64,000 nucleotides of DNA, taken from positions 1-64,000 of the forward strand of contig LNFL01000170.1 in assembly GCA_001464275.1 (NCBI GenBank), written 5' to 3'. Positions within the stretch are counted from its first letter, which is position 1; each line of letters opens with the position of its first letter. The notes under the pieces are model-generated. The model saw only the letters and a list, made by a program, of their open reading frames with translations, was not told where the DNA came from and ran no database searches. The position numbers and the translations under genes were made by a program. Positions 1 through 10,139 of the stretch are shown piece after piece. Source of the stretch: Actinobacteria bacterium Ga0077560. GTDB lineage: Bacteria; Actinomycetota; Thermoleophilia; Miltoncostaeales; Miltoncostaeaceae.

Positions 1-231
1 CACCACGCGCACACCCGTCGCCACCAGCCGGGCCCCGGTCCCGACCGTGATCGTGCCCTTCACGCGGGTGCCCCACAGACGGCAACTCGCCCCGTCCGGC
101 ACCCTGAGGTTGTCGACGGTGGCCGCGGCGATGGCACCCCGGCACACCCGCTCCTCGCCCGCCGCGGGCACCGCGGCCAGGCCGGTGGCCACCACCGCCG
201 CCGCCAGCACCGTGCTCATCGTGGTTCGCAT
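1..231 (-). CDS. Exported protein of unknown function (3' part outside window)
   Basis: Open reading frame running off the left edge; 77 codons are visible. The start ATG at 231-229 is preceded by GGAGG at a five-base gap. Residues 1-25 form a signal peptide (MRTT, then an Ala/Val-rich core ending near PAAGEE). The mature part begins with Cys-Arg-Gly and contains short repeating strands (TVDNLRVPDG, TRVKGTITVG, ARLVATGVRV). That pattern is typical of small actinobacterial exported beta-solenoid or polymer-like proteins, with a second Cys in between. No enzymatic motif is visible. The family cannot be named from this fragment; the signal peptide and strand repeats are what I see, the fold is inference. 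Confidence 0.72.
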   Translation of the reverse strand, partial: MRTTMSTVLAAAVVATGLAAVPAAGEERVCRGAIAAATVDNLRVPDGASCRLWGTRVKGTITVGTGARLVATGVRVV

Positions 232-296
232 CCCCGCCTCCGGTTCGCTCGCTGGAGGAACACTCCCCCGGCCGGGTGAGCAGGGGATGAGTCCGG

Positions 297-431
297 GATG
301 AGAGATCCCTCATCTGGGCGGTGGCGGTCCGGACACCCTCTGCGCACGATCGTTTGTCCTCATGGCCAAAGCGAATCCCGAAAGGTTGTCCATCTGGCGA
401 ATGGGCGCGTCCCCCGAGCGTCCGTACGCTC
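297..431 (+). promoter_or_regulatory. Inverted repeats in the glnK-amt upstream region
   Basis: Two perfect inverted repeats lie between the divergent exported-protein gene and glnK: GATGAG (297-302) with CTCATC (309-314), and GAGCGT (416-421) with ACGCTC (426-431). A second GGATGAG copy precedes the first repeat. They are placed to act as operator or leader hairpins for the ammonium genes. No known nitrogen-regulator box was recognised, so the function is inference. Confidence 0.35.
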
Positions 432-473
432 GCCGCTGCTGGTTGCCCGCGACACCTCACGGGAGGGGACCCT

Positions 474-823
474 GTGAAGCTCGTGATCGGAATCGTGCGT
501 CCAGAGCGGGCGAACGAGGTACTCGAGGCGCTGCACCGCGCCGACATCCGCGGCTACTCCATCAGCCGCGTGCAGGGCCACGGCGGGGAGGTCGACCGCG
601 TGGAGACCTACCGCGGAACCACCGTGAAGATGGAGCTCTCGGAGAAGCTGCGGTTCGAGATCGCCGTCTCCGAGCCGTACGTCCAGCCCACCATCGACGC
701 CATCTGCGCCGGGGCGCGCACCGGTGAGGTGGGCGACGGCAAGATCTTCGTCCTGGACCTGGAGCAGGCCGTGCGGATCCGCAGCGGCGAGAAGGACGCG
801 GGCGCCGTGACGCCGGTGGGCCA

Positions 824-827
<4 letters not shown>
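474..827 (+). CDS. glnK: PII nitrogen regulatory protein
   Basis: 117-residue PII signal protein. It senses 2-oxoglutarate and ATP/ADP and normally plugs the Amt channel encoded next to it. The GTG start at 474 was chosen because GGGAGGGG lies just upstream and the product then aligns end to end with PII. Family marks: YRG at residues 46-48, Lys58, TGEVGDGKIF (B loop with Lys90) and RIRSGE near the C-terminus. Two key positions differ from the Escherichia coli proteins: residue 51, the tyrosine that is uridylylated or adenylylated, is Val; and residue 39, the Gln that helps bind Mg-ATP and 2-oxoglutarate, is Glu. The stop overlaps the amt start by four bases (GTGA). Family certain; mode of control inferred to be non-uridylylated. 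Confidence 0.93.
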
Positions 828-2098
<1,271 letters not shown>

Positions 2099-2107
2099 CA
2101 ACGGGTC

Positions 2108-2138
2108 GGGGAGGGGCGCCGTCGGGCCGTCCCTCCCC
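2108..2138. terminator. Terminator-like inverted repeat between convergent genes
   Basis: GGGGAGGG (2108-2115) pairs perfectly with CCCTCCCC (2131-2138), with a further weak inner stem. It sits in the 51-base gap between the amt stop and the end of the oppositely oriented MFS gene, so it could end transcription from both sides. There is no T-run on either strand, as is common in very GC-rich genomes. Confidence 0.45.
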
Positions 2139-2149
2139 GCCCCGGCTGA

Positions 2150-3550
2150 TCAGGCGTGGTGCGGGGCGTGCGCGGACCGGGGGATGCTCGCGGCGACCGC
2201 CGCCCCGGCCAGGCCGCACAGGCCGCACACCACGAACCCGGGCACGAAGTCCGACGCCTCGAGCCGTATCCCGGCGGTCGTCTGCAGGGTCGCCTCCACG
2301 ACGGCGACGCCCACCACGAACCCCACCTGCCGCACCACGTTGACCACGCCGCTGCCCACGCCGGCCCGTGGTCCGGCCACGGTCGCCATGGCCCCGCCCA
2401 CCAGCACCGGGAACGAACATCCCACGCCGATGCCCGCGAGCGCGCACAGCACCACCACGCGCACCGGGTCGGGCTCACCGCCGAGGGTCGCGAGCAGCAG
2501 CACCGCGGTGCCGAACACCGCCAGTGCCGGCGCGGCGATCACCCGCACGCCGACGCGGTCCGACAGGCGCCCGGCGATGGGACCCGACACGAACGCGAAC
2601 AGCGAGAACGAGAGGACCGTGAAGGCCGCCTTAAGGGGTGAGTACGCCCACACGGCCTGCAGCAGCACGGCCAGGGCGTAGGTGGACCCCAGCAGCCCCA
2701 GTCCCAGCAGGAAGATCGTGGCCGAGGACCGGCCGAACGCCGGCGATGCGAAGAGGCGCAGGTCCAGGATCGGCTCCCGCACCCGTAGCTCGGCCCTCAG
2801 GAACGCCGCGAAGGTGACGGCGGCGACCGCCAGGAGCCCCACCACGCGGAGCGACCCCCAGCCCCACGCCGCTCCCTCGACCAGGGCGAGGTTGAGGCTG
2901 AACAGCGACACCGACATGGTGGCGATGCCGGCCCAGTCGACGGTGCCGCTCGCCGTGGGATCCCGCGACTCCGGCACCAGGCGGAGCGCCAGCACCAGCG
3001 CGACGGCGCAGATCGGCACGTTCACCCCGAAGATCCAGTGCCAGGACAGCAGGTCGGTGAGGATCCCCCCGAGGGGCGGCCCGGCCGCGGCCCCGCCGGC
3101 GGCGACCGCCCCCCACGCGCCGATGGCCGTGCCGCGCTCCCGTGGCGGGAAGGCCAGCACGACGATCGCCAGCGCCACCGGCAGCATCACCGCGGCGCCC
3201 GCGGCCTGCAGCACGCGGAACCCGATCAGGGCGCCGATGGACGGTGAGAGCGCGCATGCCAGCGATGCCAGGCCGAACATCGCGATCCCCGCCGCCAGCC
3301 AGCGGCGACGGCCCTGCAGGTCCGCGAGGCGCCCCGCCGTGACCAGCAGCACCGCGAACGTGAGGTTGTAGGCGTTCAGCACCCAGGTCGCGGTCGCGAA
3401 GTCGGTCCCCAGGTCCGCCGTGATCGACGGCAGGGAGATGTTCACGATGGAGATGTCCATGACCGCGATGAACACGGCGAGGGACACCACGGACAGGATG
3501 AGCCAGCGGCGTGGGTCGCCGGCGACGGCGAGTGGGAGCTGGGCGGTCAT
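2150..3550 (-). CDS. MFS drug-efflux transporter, DHA2 (14-helix) family
   Basis: 466-residue proton-coupled multidrug exporter of the EmrB/QacA type. Residues 18-60 carry the family opening (VFIAVMDISIVNISLPSI), followed by WVLNAYNL and the loop motif GRLADLQGRRR. Motif C (GPPLGGIL) follows at helix 5, and about fourteen hydrophobic helices can be drawn, ending in a short His-rich tail. I use the ATG at 3550; an in-frame GTG at 3571 is possible, and neither has a strong ribosome binding site. No TetR or MarR regulator lies beside it; the divergent neighbour is a flavin disulfide oxidoreductase 76 bases away. Substrate unknown. Confidence 0.88.
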   Translation of the reverse strand: MTAQLPLAVAGDPRRWLILSVVSLAVFIAVMDISIVNISLPSITADLGTDFATATWVLNAYNLTFAVLLVTAGRLADLQGRRRWLAAGIAMFGLASLACALSPSIGALIGFRVLQAAGAAVMLPVALAIVVLAFPPRERGTAIGAWGAVAAGGAAAGPPLGGILTDLLSWHWIFGVNVPICAVALVLALRLVPESRDPTASGTVDWAGIATMSVSLFSLNLALVEGAAWGWGSLRVVGLLAVAAVTFAAFLRAELRVREPILDLRLFASPAFGRSSATIFLLGLGLLGSTYALAVLLQAVWAYSPLKAAFTVLSFSLFAFVSGPIAGRLSDRVGVRVIAAPALAVFGTAVLLLATLGGEPDPVRVVVLCALAGIGVGCSFPVLVGGAMATVAGPRAGVGSGVVNVVRQVGFVVGVAVVEATLQTTAGIRLEASDFVPGFVVCGLCGLAGAAVAASIPRSAHAPHHA

Positions 3551-3626
3551 GTCCGGGAACGTACCCCTCACACGGGCCCACGCCCCGGAGCCGCTACCGT
3601 GCGGCCACCCCTACCCCACGGAGGCC

Positions 3627-5003
3627 ATGGTGCGGACCGAGTACGACATGGTGGTGATCGGCGGCGGGATGGCCGGCCTGAACGCCGCCCAGCGGGCGGT
3701 GGACGCGGGCCTGAGCGTCGCCGTCATCGAGCGGGACCGCCCGGGCGGCACGTGCCCCATCCGGGGCTGCATCCCCACCAAGGCGCTGGTTCGCAGCGCG
3801 GAGATCGCCCACGAGGCGCGCCGCGCCGCGGAGTTCGGCATCCGGGTCGGCGAGGTGGAGGTGGACTTCGCCGCCGTGATGGAGCGCGTGCGCGGCATCA
3901 TCGACCGCGGGGCCCGGGCCACCAAGGAATGGATCCTGGACCTGGAGGGCGCCACCCTGTTCGAGGGTGAGGGGTCGTTCGCCGGCCCCGGCGAGGTGCG
4001 CGTGAACGGCCACGTGATCACGGCTCCGCGGATCGTGGTGGCCACCGGTGCCGTGCCGGGCGTCCCGCCCATCCCCGGCATCGACGAGACCCCGTACCTC
4101 ACCAGCGACGACGTGCTACAGCTCAGCGAGCTTCCCCGGCGCCTGCTGATCGTGGGCGCGGGGCCCATCGCCCTGGAGCTCGGTCAGGCGCTCGGCCGCC
4201 TGGGCTCCCGCGTGACCATGGTGGAGGTCCAGCCGCGGCTGCTCATGAACGACGAGCCCGAGCTGGTGGAGGTGCTGCTGGAGCGCCTGACCGGGGAGGG
4301 CCTGGAGATCCTCCCCGGCGCCGCGGTCCACGGGGTCCGCCCCGGCGACGGCGGGGGCGTGCGGATGTCGATCTCCCACGAGGGCGCCGACCGGGAGCTG
4401 GAGGGCGACGCGCTGCTCATTGCCACGGGCCGCGCCCCGGCCGTGGCCGAGCTGAACCTCGAGGCCGCCGGCATCGGTGACAGCCGCCGGGGCATCCCGG
4501 TGGACGAGCACCTGAAGGTCCGTGAGGGCGTGTGGGCCGCCGGCGACGTCCTCGGCCCGCCGTGGGGGGCGTTCACCCACGTCGCCCGCCGGCTGGGCAA
4601 CGAGGTGGTGGAGCAGGCCGTCGGGCTCTCCGACGGGCCGGTCGATCAGGACATCGGCCCGCGGGCGATCTTCACCGACCCGGAGCTGACCGCCGTGGGC
4701 CTCACCGAGCAGCAGGCGCGCGAGGCCGGCCACGAGGTGCGCGTCGCCACCCGCGCCTTCCAGGGCGGCAAGGCCCGTGCCTGGGGCGAGGAGCACGGCA
4801 TGGCGAAGGTGATCGCCGAGGCGGGGACCGGGCGCATCCTGGGCGCCCACGTCCTGGGGTACCACGCGGCGGACCTCATCCACCCGGTGGCGGTGGCGAT
4901 GCAGGCGGGCACGGGCGCGGTGGAGCTCATCCGGCGCACGATGCACGTGCACCCCACGCTGGGCGAGGTCGTGAAGTTCGCGGTGCAGGAGGCGGGCGCC
5001 TGA
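3627..5003 (+). CDS. FAD-dependent pyridine nucleotide-disulfide oxidoreductase (dihydrolipoamide dehydrogenase / mercuric reductase-like)
   Basis: 458-residue class I flavoprotein disulfide reductase. Start ATG at 3627 with GGAG seven bases upstream. Domains in order: FAD Rossmann motif GGGMAG (residues 12-17); redox-active pair in GGTCPIRGCIPTK (Cys-x4-Cys); second Rossmann motif GAGPIALE for NAD(P)H; ATGRAP; FAD motif AAGD; and a C-terminal dimerisation domain with HVHPTLGE, the His-Glu dyad expected in dihydrolipoamide dehydrogenase. No E2, E3-binding or mer genes are nearby, so it is not clearly part of a 2-oxoacid dehydrogenase complex. Alternatives are a soluble transhydrogenase-like or mycothione reductase-like enzyme. 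Family is sure, substrate is not. Confidence 0.88.
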   Translation: MVRTEYDMVVIGGGMAGLNAAQRAVDAGLSVAVIERDRPGGTCPIRGCIPTKALVRSAEIAHEARRAAEFGIRVGEVEVDFAAVMERVRGIIDRGARATKEWILDLEGATLFEGEGSFAGPGEVRVNGHVITAPRIVVATGAVPGVPPIPGIDETPYLTSDDVLQLSELPRRLLIVGAGPIALELGQALGRLGSRVTMVEVQPRLLMNDEPELVEVLLERLTGEGLEILPGAAVHGVRPGDGGGVRMSISHEGADRELEGDALLIATGRAPAVAELNLEAAGIGDSRRGIPVDEHLKVREGVWAAGDVLGPPWGAFTHVARRLGNEVVEQAVGLSDGPVDQDIGPRAIFTDPELTAVGLTEQQAREAGHEVRVATRAFQGGKARAWGEEHGMAKVIAEAGTGRILGAHVLGYHAADLIHPVAVAMQAGTGAVELIRRTMHVHPTLGEVVKFAVQEAGA

Positions 5004-5012
5004 GCCGGCGGC

Positions 5013-6461
5013 TCAGGTCACCTGGATGACGCGCAGCACGTCGGTGGTGCTCGACCGGCCGTCCGCGCCGGCGAGCACCACAACGACGTCGCCGGGGCGG
5101 ACGTGCCCCTCGGTGCGGGCGGTCTGGACCGCCTCGCGCACCATCGCCTCGTTGTCGGCGAACCCGGACAGCGTCATGGGGGTGGCGCCCCAGCTCACCG
5201 ACAGCTGCCGGCGCACGCGCTCGTCGGGGGTGAACCCCAGGATCGGCGTGGTCGGCCGGTAGCGCGCGATCGCCCGGACGGTGAAGCCCGTGCGGGTGAG
5301 GCACAGGATGGCGTTGGCGCCCACCTCGTGCGCGACCCGCCAGGCGGCGTCGGTCATGGTGTCGGTGATGCGCTGGTACCGGCCGGCCCGCCCCTCGGGG
5401 GCGTTCACCCGCAGCCGGGTGACCAGCCGCGTCCAGCCCTCGACGTCGAAGTTCGCGTCGGCCCGCTCGCACAGCCGGGCCATGGTCTCCACCACCCGCA
5501 CCGGGTCGGCGCCCATCGCCGTCTCCCCGGAGAGCATGACCGCCGACGAGCCGTCGAAGACGGCGTTCGCCACGTCGGAGGCCTCGGCGCGGGTGGGCGT
5601 GGGGGCCTGCACCATGGACTCCAGCATCTGCGTGGCGGTGATGGCCGGCCGGCCGTGGGCGATGCACTCCCGGATGATGTGCTTCTGCAGGTGCGGGAGC
5701 TCCTCGATGGGGCACTCGATGCCCAGGTCGCCGCGGGCGATCATCACGGCGCCGGCGGCGTCCAGGATCCCGGCCAGGTTGTCCACCGCGCTGCGGGTCT
5801 CGATCTTTGCCACCACCAGCGGGCCCCGCGGGTGCGGCTCGGTGAACAGGCGACGCACGTCGTGCGCCGTCCGGACGAACGAGATGGCCACCATGTCCAC
5901 GCCCGCCCCGACGAAGGCGTCGAGGATGCGCAGGTCGTCGGGCGTGGGCGTGCTGATCCGGAGCCGCTCCGAGGGGATGTGCACGCCGGGCCGGCCGGTG
6001 AGCCGGCCACCGTGGCTCACGATCGCCTCCAGGTGGTCGGCGTGCGTGCCAACCACCTCGATGTCGATGGCGCCGTCGCCGAACGCGATGCGGTCGCCCA
6101 CCTCGATGCCGTCCAGCAGCCCGGGGTAGTCGACCTCCACGGTCTGGGCGGTCGAGCGATCGTTGCCGGGAACCAGGCGCACCCGCTGCCCGTCGACGAT
6201 GTCCACGCCGTCGCGGCCGAAGCTGGCGGCGCGGATCTTCGGGCCGGGCAGGTCCACCAGCGTCCCCACCGGGCGCCCCATGTCCTCGGCGATCCCCCGG
6301 ATGCGGGCGTGGATGGCCAGCGCCTCCTCCACGGTGCCGTGCGAGAGGTTGAGGCGGGCGGCGTCCATACCCGCGGCGATCATGGCGCGCAGCACCGGCT
6401 CGGACTCCGACGCGGGACCGATGGTGGCGAGGATCTTGGTGCGGCGTGGGGCGGGCTTCAT
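5013..6461 (-). CDS. pyk: Pyruvate kinase
   Basis: 482-residue enzyme of the last glycolytic step, converting phosphoenolpyruvate and ADP to pyruvate and ATP in the cytosol. Motifs run in order: KILATIGPAS near the N-terminus; ARLNLSHG; the B domain; VAKIETRSAVDNL with the catalytic Lys; ARGDLGIECPIEELP; and the signature ATQMLESM. A C-terminal allosteric-type domain ends in DVLRVIQVT. The ATG at 6461 matches the family N-terminus (MKPAPRRTKI); the longer frame upstream shows no homology. Length is normal for the short bacterial type without an extra PEP-utiliser domain. It converges with the disulfide oxidoreductase gene, only nine bases apart. Confidence 0.96.
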   Translation of the reverse strand: MKPAPRRTKILATIGPASESEPVLRAMIAAGMDAARLNLSHGTVEEALAIHARIRGIAEDMGRPVGTLVDLPGPKIRAASFGRDGVDIVDGQRVRLVPGNDRSTAQTVEVDYPGLLDGIEVGDRIAFGDGAIDIEVVGTHADHLEAIVSHGGRLTGRPGVHIPSERLRISTPTPDDLRILDAFVGAGVDMVAISFVRTAHDVRRLFTEPHPRGPLVVAKIETRSAVDNLAGILDAAGAVMIARGDLGIECPIEELPHLQKHIIRECIAHGRPAITATQMLESMVQAPTPTRAEASDVANAVFDGSSAVMLSGETAMGADPVRVVETMARLCERADANFDVEGWTRLVTRLRVNAPEGRAGRYQRITDTMTDAAWRVAHEVGANAILCLTRTGFTVRAIARYRPTTPILGFTPDERVRRQLSVSWGATPMTLSGFADNEAMVREAVQTARTEGHVRPGDVVVVLAGADGRSSTTDVLRVIQVT

Positions 6462-6623
6462 GGCCGGGGCATCATAGGCGCGCGGGCAGAGGGGCCCGAG
6501 TTGCATCCGCCCATTTGCCCCCACCGGCCGCGCATGGTTGGGTTCCCGGCGCGGTTCGCATGTCATGCCCCGGGGGAGACGTTGGGCGGAACGGATGCCG
6601 GGCCCCGGGATGGGGGCGCGTCG

Positions 6624-8018
6624 ATGCTGCGGCGCCTGCGCGACCGCGTGTTCTGGACGCCCTGGACGCCGAGGGCGGCCACGATCATCGCGGTCGCGAT
6701 CTGCCTGCTGGGCGCGGGGATCATCGCGCTGAGCCGGCCGAGCCCCGAGCGTGCGGCGATCATCTTCATGAGCGGCGCGGCCTGGGTCGGGCTGGGCGCC
6801 TACGACCGCACCCGCGAGACCCGGCCGATGGGGGCGATCGCGGTCATCGTCGGCCTCGCCTGGTTCGTCGGCCGCTTCGACGACGCCGAGCATCGCCTGC
6901 TGTTCACGATCGGGCAGGTGGTCGGGCTGCTGGACGTCCCCGTCGCCACCATGGCGCTCATCACCTTCCCCGTCGGGCGGTTCAGCCGCTCCCCCGCCGC
7001 GCTCGATCCTTCCACCGGCCGCATCGACCCGCGCAGGGCGCGGAGCATGCGCCGATTCGTCGTCGCCATCGCGATCTGGGCACTGCCCCTGAACCTGTGG
7101 GTCCTGTTCACCCCGGAGCCCTCGACACTGTGCAACTGCGCCGGCAGGAACATGGTGGTCGCCGATCTGCCCGTGCTGGTGGGCGTGATGCAGGTCGCCC
7201 AGACCCTCGCGATCATCGTGCTGGGCGTCCTGCTCGTCATGTGGTTCGAACGCGGGGTGCGGCGCCGCGGCCCGTTGCACCGCGATGCCCACACCCCGCT
7301 TCGCATCGCGGTCTGGGCGATGGTCGGCGCGTTCTGCTCCTACATCGTGGCCTCGGCCATCGGTTCGGACGACCTCACCCGGTGGGCATCCCTCGCCTCG
7401 AAGGTCGTGTTCATGCTCGTGCCGGTGCTCTACGGCTTCGGGCTGTTCCGCTGGACCCAGATGGAGGACGTCGCCGCCGTGGCCCTCGAGCGCTCACCCG
7501 CCCAGGGGGCGGACGAGGTGGAGCGGGCGCTGCGCGCGGAGCTCCGCGACCCGGGCCTGCGGATCGTGACCCCGCCGGTGCCGGTCGACCATGGCGACCC
7601 CCGGCGCACCGAGGTGCGCGCGCCCGACGGCACCGTCCTCGCGGTGGCCGAGCACGACATCCGGGTGCCCGACTCCACCCTGCTCGACCGCGCGCTGGCG
7701 TGGGCGGGCCGGCGGCTCGCCCCGGCGGGGTCCACCGACCATCCCGACGAGGTGGCCGCGTGGCGGGAGCGGATCGGGACGCTCACCGACGCGGAGCTCG
7801 CCACGGTGGAGCTCCTGAGCCGGCAGCGCACCAACCAGCAGATCGCGGATGAGTTCGTCCTGTCGCTGGGGACGGTGCAGAACCGGGTGAGCCGCATCTA
7901 CCTGCGGCTCGGCCTCGCGGCGCTCACGCGTCGCGAGCGGGCGGCGGTGGTCGCGCGTCTGGGAGACCTCATCCGGGCCGAGCGTGAGCGCCGGATGGCG
8001 ACGGACGAGAGTCCGTAA
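6624..8018 (+). CDS. Membrane-anchored LuxR-type regulator with histidine-kinase-like sensor region
   Basis: 464 residues. The first 280 hold about eight hydrophobic helices. Residues about 290-375 form a soluble linker (ERALRAELRDPGLRI, then a short strand-rich stretch) that resembles the region after the membrane domain in NarL-coupled actinobacterial sensor kinases. The end (about 395-455) is a LuxR helix-turn-helix with LTDAELATVELLSRQRTNQQ and LSLGTVQNRVSRIY. There are no kinase H-box or ATP-binding motifs. I infer a one-component sensor that reads a membrane signal and binds DNA directly. It is divergent from pyk (162 bases) and lies upstream of repeats at 8030-8074. Signal unknown; start chosen by the hydrophobic onset, with a weak ribosome binding site. 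Confidence 0.8.
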   Translation: MLRRLRDRVFWTPWTPRAATIIAVAICLLGAGIIALSRPSPERAAIIFMSGAAWVGLGAYDRTRETRPMGAIAVIVGLAWFVGRFDDAEHRLLFTIGQVVGLLDVPVATMALITFPVGRFSRSPAALDPSTGRIDPRRARSMRRFVVAIAIWALPLNLWVLFTPEPSTLCNCAGRNMVVADLPVLVGVMQVAQTLAIIVLGVLLVMWFERGVRRRGPLHRDAHTPLRIAVWAMVGAFCSYIVASAIGSDDLTRWASLASKVVFMLVPVLYGFGLFRWTQMEDVAAVALERSPAQGADEVERALRAELRDPGLRIVTPPVPVDHGDPRRTEVRAPDGTVLAVAEHDIRVPDSTLLDRALAWAGRRLAPAGSTDHPDEVAAWRERIGTLTDAELATVELLSRQRTNQQIADEFVLSLGTVQNRVSRIYLRLGLAALTRRERAAVVARLGDLIRAERERRMATDESP

Positions 8019-8029
8019 CCCGGCCGGCG

Positions 8030-8074
8030 CAGGTGATGAGGAAACTCACCTGGAGAACGTGCCTGCTCAGGTGA
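8030..8074. repeat. Three CAGGTGA half-sites (inverted plus direct)
   Basis: CAGGTGA occurs at 8030-8036, its inverse TCACCTG at 8046-8052, and CAGGTGA again at 8068-8074. The cluster sits 12 bases after the membrane LuxR gene and 62 bases before the start of the small gene at 8136. The layout looks like a regulator binding cluster; the first two copies could also pair as a hairpin. Confidence 0.45.
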
Positions 8075-8135
8075 CAATCGGCGTGGCCGCCCCGAACCCC
8101 GTCCGGCGGCTCCCCGGCACAGAAGGAGTGGCCCC

Positions 8136-8351
8136 GTGGCCCACCCGATCCCCACGCCCGGTTGGTGGGTGACGCATCTCGACGACACCGTCGATGCGTG
8201 CCCCTCGGCGGTCCACGCCCACGACGAGGACGCGGCCATGGTGCGCGCGGCGATCATCGTGGGACGGCACCACGGCGCCGAGGTGGTCGTCATGAGCGGG
8301 CTGGCCGACGGCCCCGTCCGGCGCCTGCGCGGGATCCCGCACCCCACCTGA
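8136..8351 (+). CDS. Small DUF2188-like protein
   Basis: 71 residues from a GTG start with AAGGAG nine bases upstream. It begins with PGWWVTHLDD, continues to a central HDEDAAMVRAAIIVGRHHGAE helix and ends with a VVVMSGL strand: a strand-helix-strand layout like DUF2188 proteins (W-x-V ... A-x-x-x-A-x-x-x-x-x-x-x-G-x-E-x-x-V). The same pattern, including GRHxGAEV, recurs in the C-terminal half of the gene at 16292-16771, so the two are paralogous. No catalytic residues stand out. Function unknown. The repeats just upstream suggest it is regulated, possibly by the preceding LuxR protein (inference). Confidence 0.7.
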   Translation: MAHPIPTPGWWVTHLDDTVDACPSAVHAHDEDAAMVRAAIIVGRHHGAEVVVMSGLADGPVRRLRGIPHPT

Positions 8352-8432
8352 GCCGCCATCCGGGCCGAGCACCGCTCGGTCCTGCGGGCGCTGACGGATG
8401 ACGGCCGGCGGCGGCCATGCGACGCTGCCGCC

Positions 8433-10139
8433 ATGCCCCGGCCCCGACCCGTCCCCGGTCGCCCGCGTCGCATCGCGGTCGCGGCGGTGTGGGGATGGTC
8501 GATCATGGCGGGGGGCGTGTTCCTCTGCGGGCCGGAGGGCGAGCTGCTGTCCCCCGGGATCTCCCGCACGCTGCATCTGGCCGTGCTGGCCGTCGCCGCC
8601 GTGGGCCTGGTGGTCGCGCTCCGCAGACCGGCGGCCGGCGGCTGGGTCCTCGCCGTCGCCGCGATCGCGCTCGGAACGCTCGCCTCGGTGGAGTACACGC
8701 CGACCGCCGCGTTCATGGCCACGGCGATGTTCCTGCTGCCTGCATTCGCCCTGCTCGCCGCGGACCAGCCCGATCGGGGGGAGGCCGCGACGTGGGCGGT
8801 CGCCGCCGCATGCCTGGTCCTGCTGGGCGGTGGCTGGATCGCCGCCGATCGCGTCCACCGCACCGTCTTCGGCCCGTTCCACCCGCCATCCCTCACCCCC
8901 GCCCTCCCCACGGTCTCGGTGCGCTGGATGTGGAGCGGCGGGGTCACCAGCAGCACGTTCCAGGTGGTGGCGCGCCTGCGCCGGCCCGGGGCGACGGCCA
9001 CGCTGCTGGTGGGACGGCGTCCGGACCTGACGGACGCCGTCGCCGGCACCACCGTCCGGGCCGACGACGACGGCATCGCGCGGCTCGCGGCGGCCGGGCT
9101 GGACGCGGACACCCGCTACCACTACGGCATCGAGGTCGACGGCCGACTGGACGACCCGCGGCGCGGCACCGTCCGGACGTTCCCCGACGGCCCGGCCTCG
9201 TTCACCATCGCCGTCGCCTCCTGCGCCACCACCGGGTCCAACGGCAGGGTGTTCGACGCCATCCGGGAGGCGCGACCGCTGCTGTACGTGCAGACCGGCG
9301 ATCTCTTCTACGCGAACGTCGGCGGCAACCAGCGACGGCGTTTCCTGTCCGCGTACGACGCCACGCTCACCGCACCCGCCCAGGCGGCGCTCTACCGGGC
9401 GGTTCCCATCGCCTACGTCTGGGACGACCACGACTACGGCACCAACGACTCCGGCCGGAACGCCCGCAGCCGCCCGGCCGCGATGGACACCTACCGCAGG
9501 CTGGTGCCGCACGGCCCCCTCGCCCTTCCCGGCACCGAGGCACCGATCGCCCAGGCCTACACGATCGGGCGGATCCGCCTGCTGCTCACCGACACCCGCT
9601 CGGCCCGCGACCCCGCCTCGGCCGCGGACGGTCCCGCGAAGTCGATGCTGGGCGACCCACAGCGCCGGTGGCTGATCGACGAGGCCGCCCGCGCGGCGCG
9701 TGCCGGGCTCCTGCCGGTCTGGGTGAACCCCAACCCCTGGATCGGCCCCGCCACCGCCGGGGCCGACGGCTGGGCGGGCTATGCGACCGAGCGCCGCCGC
9801 ATCGCGGACGCGTTCGCGGCGAGGGGGGTCGGCGCACTGGTGATGCTCAGCGGCGACGCCCACATGGTGGCCGCCGATGACGGCACCAACAGCGGCTACC
9901 GCACCGGGGGAGGCGGCGGCTTCCCCGTGCTGCAGGCCGCGGCGCTGGACGAGCTCGGCACCGTCCGGGGCGGCCCCTACAGCGCCGGGGCGCGGGGCGG
10001 GGCGGGTCAGTGGGGGCTCATGCGCGTCACCGACGACGGCGGGGGGACCATCCGCGTGCGGCTGGAGGGGCGCGACTGGAACGGCCGCAGGATCCTGGGC
10101 GTGGACGCCACCCTGCCGGTCCGGGTGCCCGCGCGGTGA
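8433..10139 (+). CDS. Membrane-anchored PhoD-like metallophosphatase
   Basis: 568 residues. Residues 12-150 form four or five membrane helices. A strand-rich Fn3-like or PhoD N-terminal domain follows (about 160-255, TVSVRWMWSGG ... LDADTRYHYGIEVDG), then a calcineurin-like phosphatase domain: VASCATTGSNG, LYVQTGDLFYAN, VWDDHDYGTNDSG, LLLTDTRS and the metal-binding LSGDAHM. PhoD enzymes hydrolyse phosphodiesters or teichoic-acid-type polymers outside the membrane using Fe and Ca. The helical anchor replaces the usual Tat signal, so the active site should face outward (inference). The stop overlaps the GT2 start by four bases (GTGA), which points to a shared envelope role. Confidence 0.85.
   Translation: MPRPRPVPGRPRRIAVAAVWGWSIMAGGVFLCGPEGELLSPGISRTLHLAVLAVAAVGLVVALRRPAAGGWVLAVAAIALGTLASVEYTPTAAFMATAMFLLPAFALLAADQPDRGEAATWAVAAACLVLLGGGWIAADRVHRTVFGPFHPPSLTPALPTVSVRWMWSGGVTSSTFQVVARLRRPGATATLLVGRRPDLTDAVAGTTVRADDDGIARLAAAGLDADTRYHYGIEVDGRLDDPRRGTVRTFPDGPASFTIAVASCATTGSNGRVFDAIREARPLLYVQTGDLFYANVGGNQRRRFLSAYDATLTAPAQAALYRAVPIAYVWDDHDYGTNDSGRNARSRPAAMDTYRRLVPHGPLALPGTEAPIAQAYTIGRIRLLLTDTRSARDPASAADGPAKSMLGDPQRRWLIDEAARAARAGLLPVWVNPNPWIGPATAGADGWAGYATERRRIADAFAARGVGALVMLSGDAHMVAADDGTNSGYRTGGGGGFPVLQAAALDELGTVRGGPYSAGARGGAGQWGLMRVTDDGGGTIRVRLEGRDWNGRRILGVDATLPVRVPAR

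Noticed and set aside
4116-4952. Opposite-strand 278-residue frame within the disulfide oxidoreductase gene
   Set aside because: His/Arg/Leu-rich shadow of a gene with clear redox and FAD motifs.
5013-7292. A 759-residue reading frame extending pyruvate kinase upstream
   Set aside because: The extension has no homology, runs opposite the membrane LuxR gene, and the kinase N-terminus aligns at 6461.
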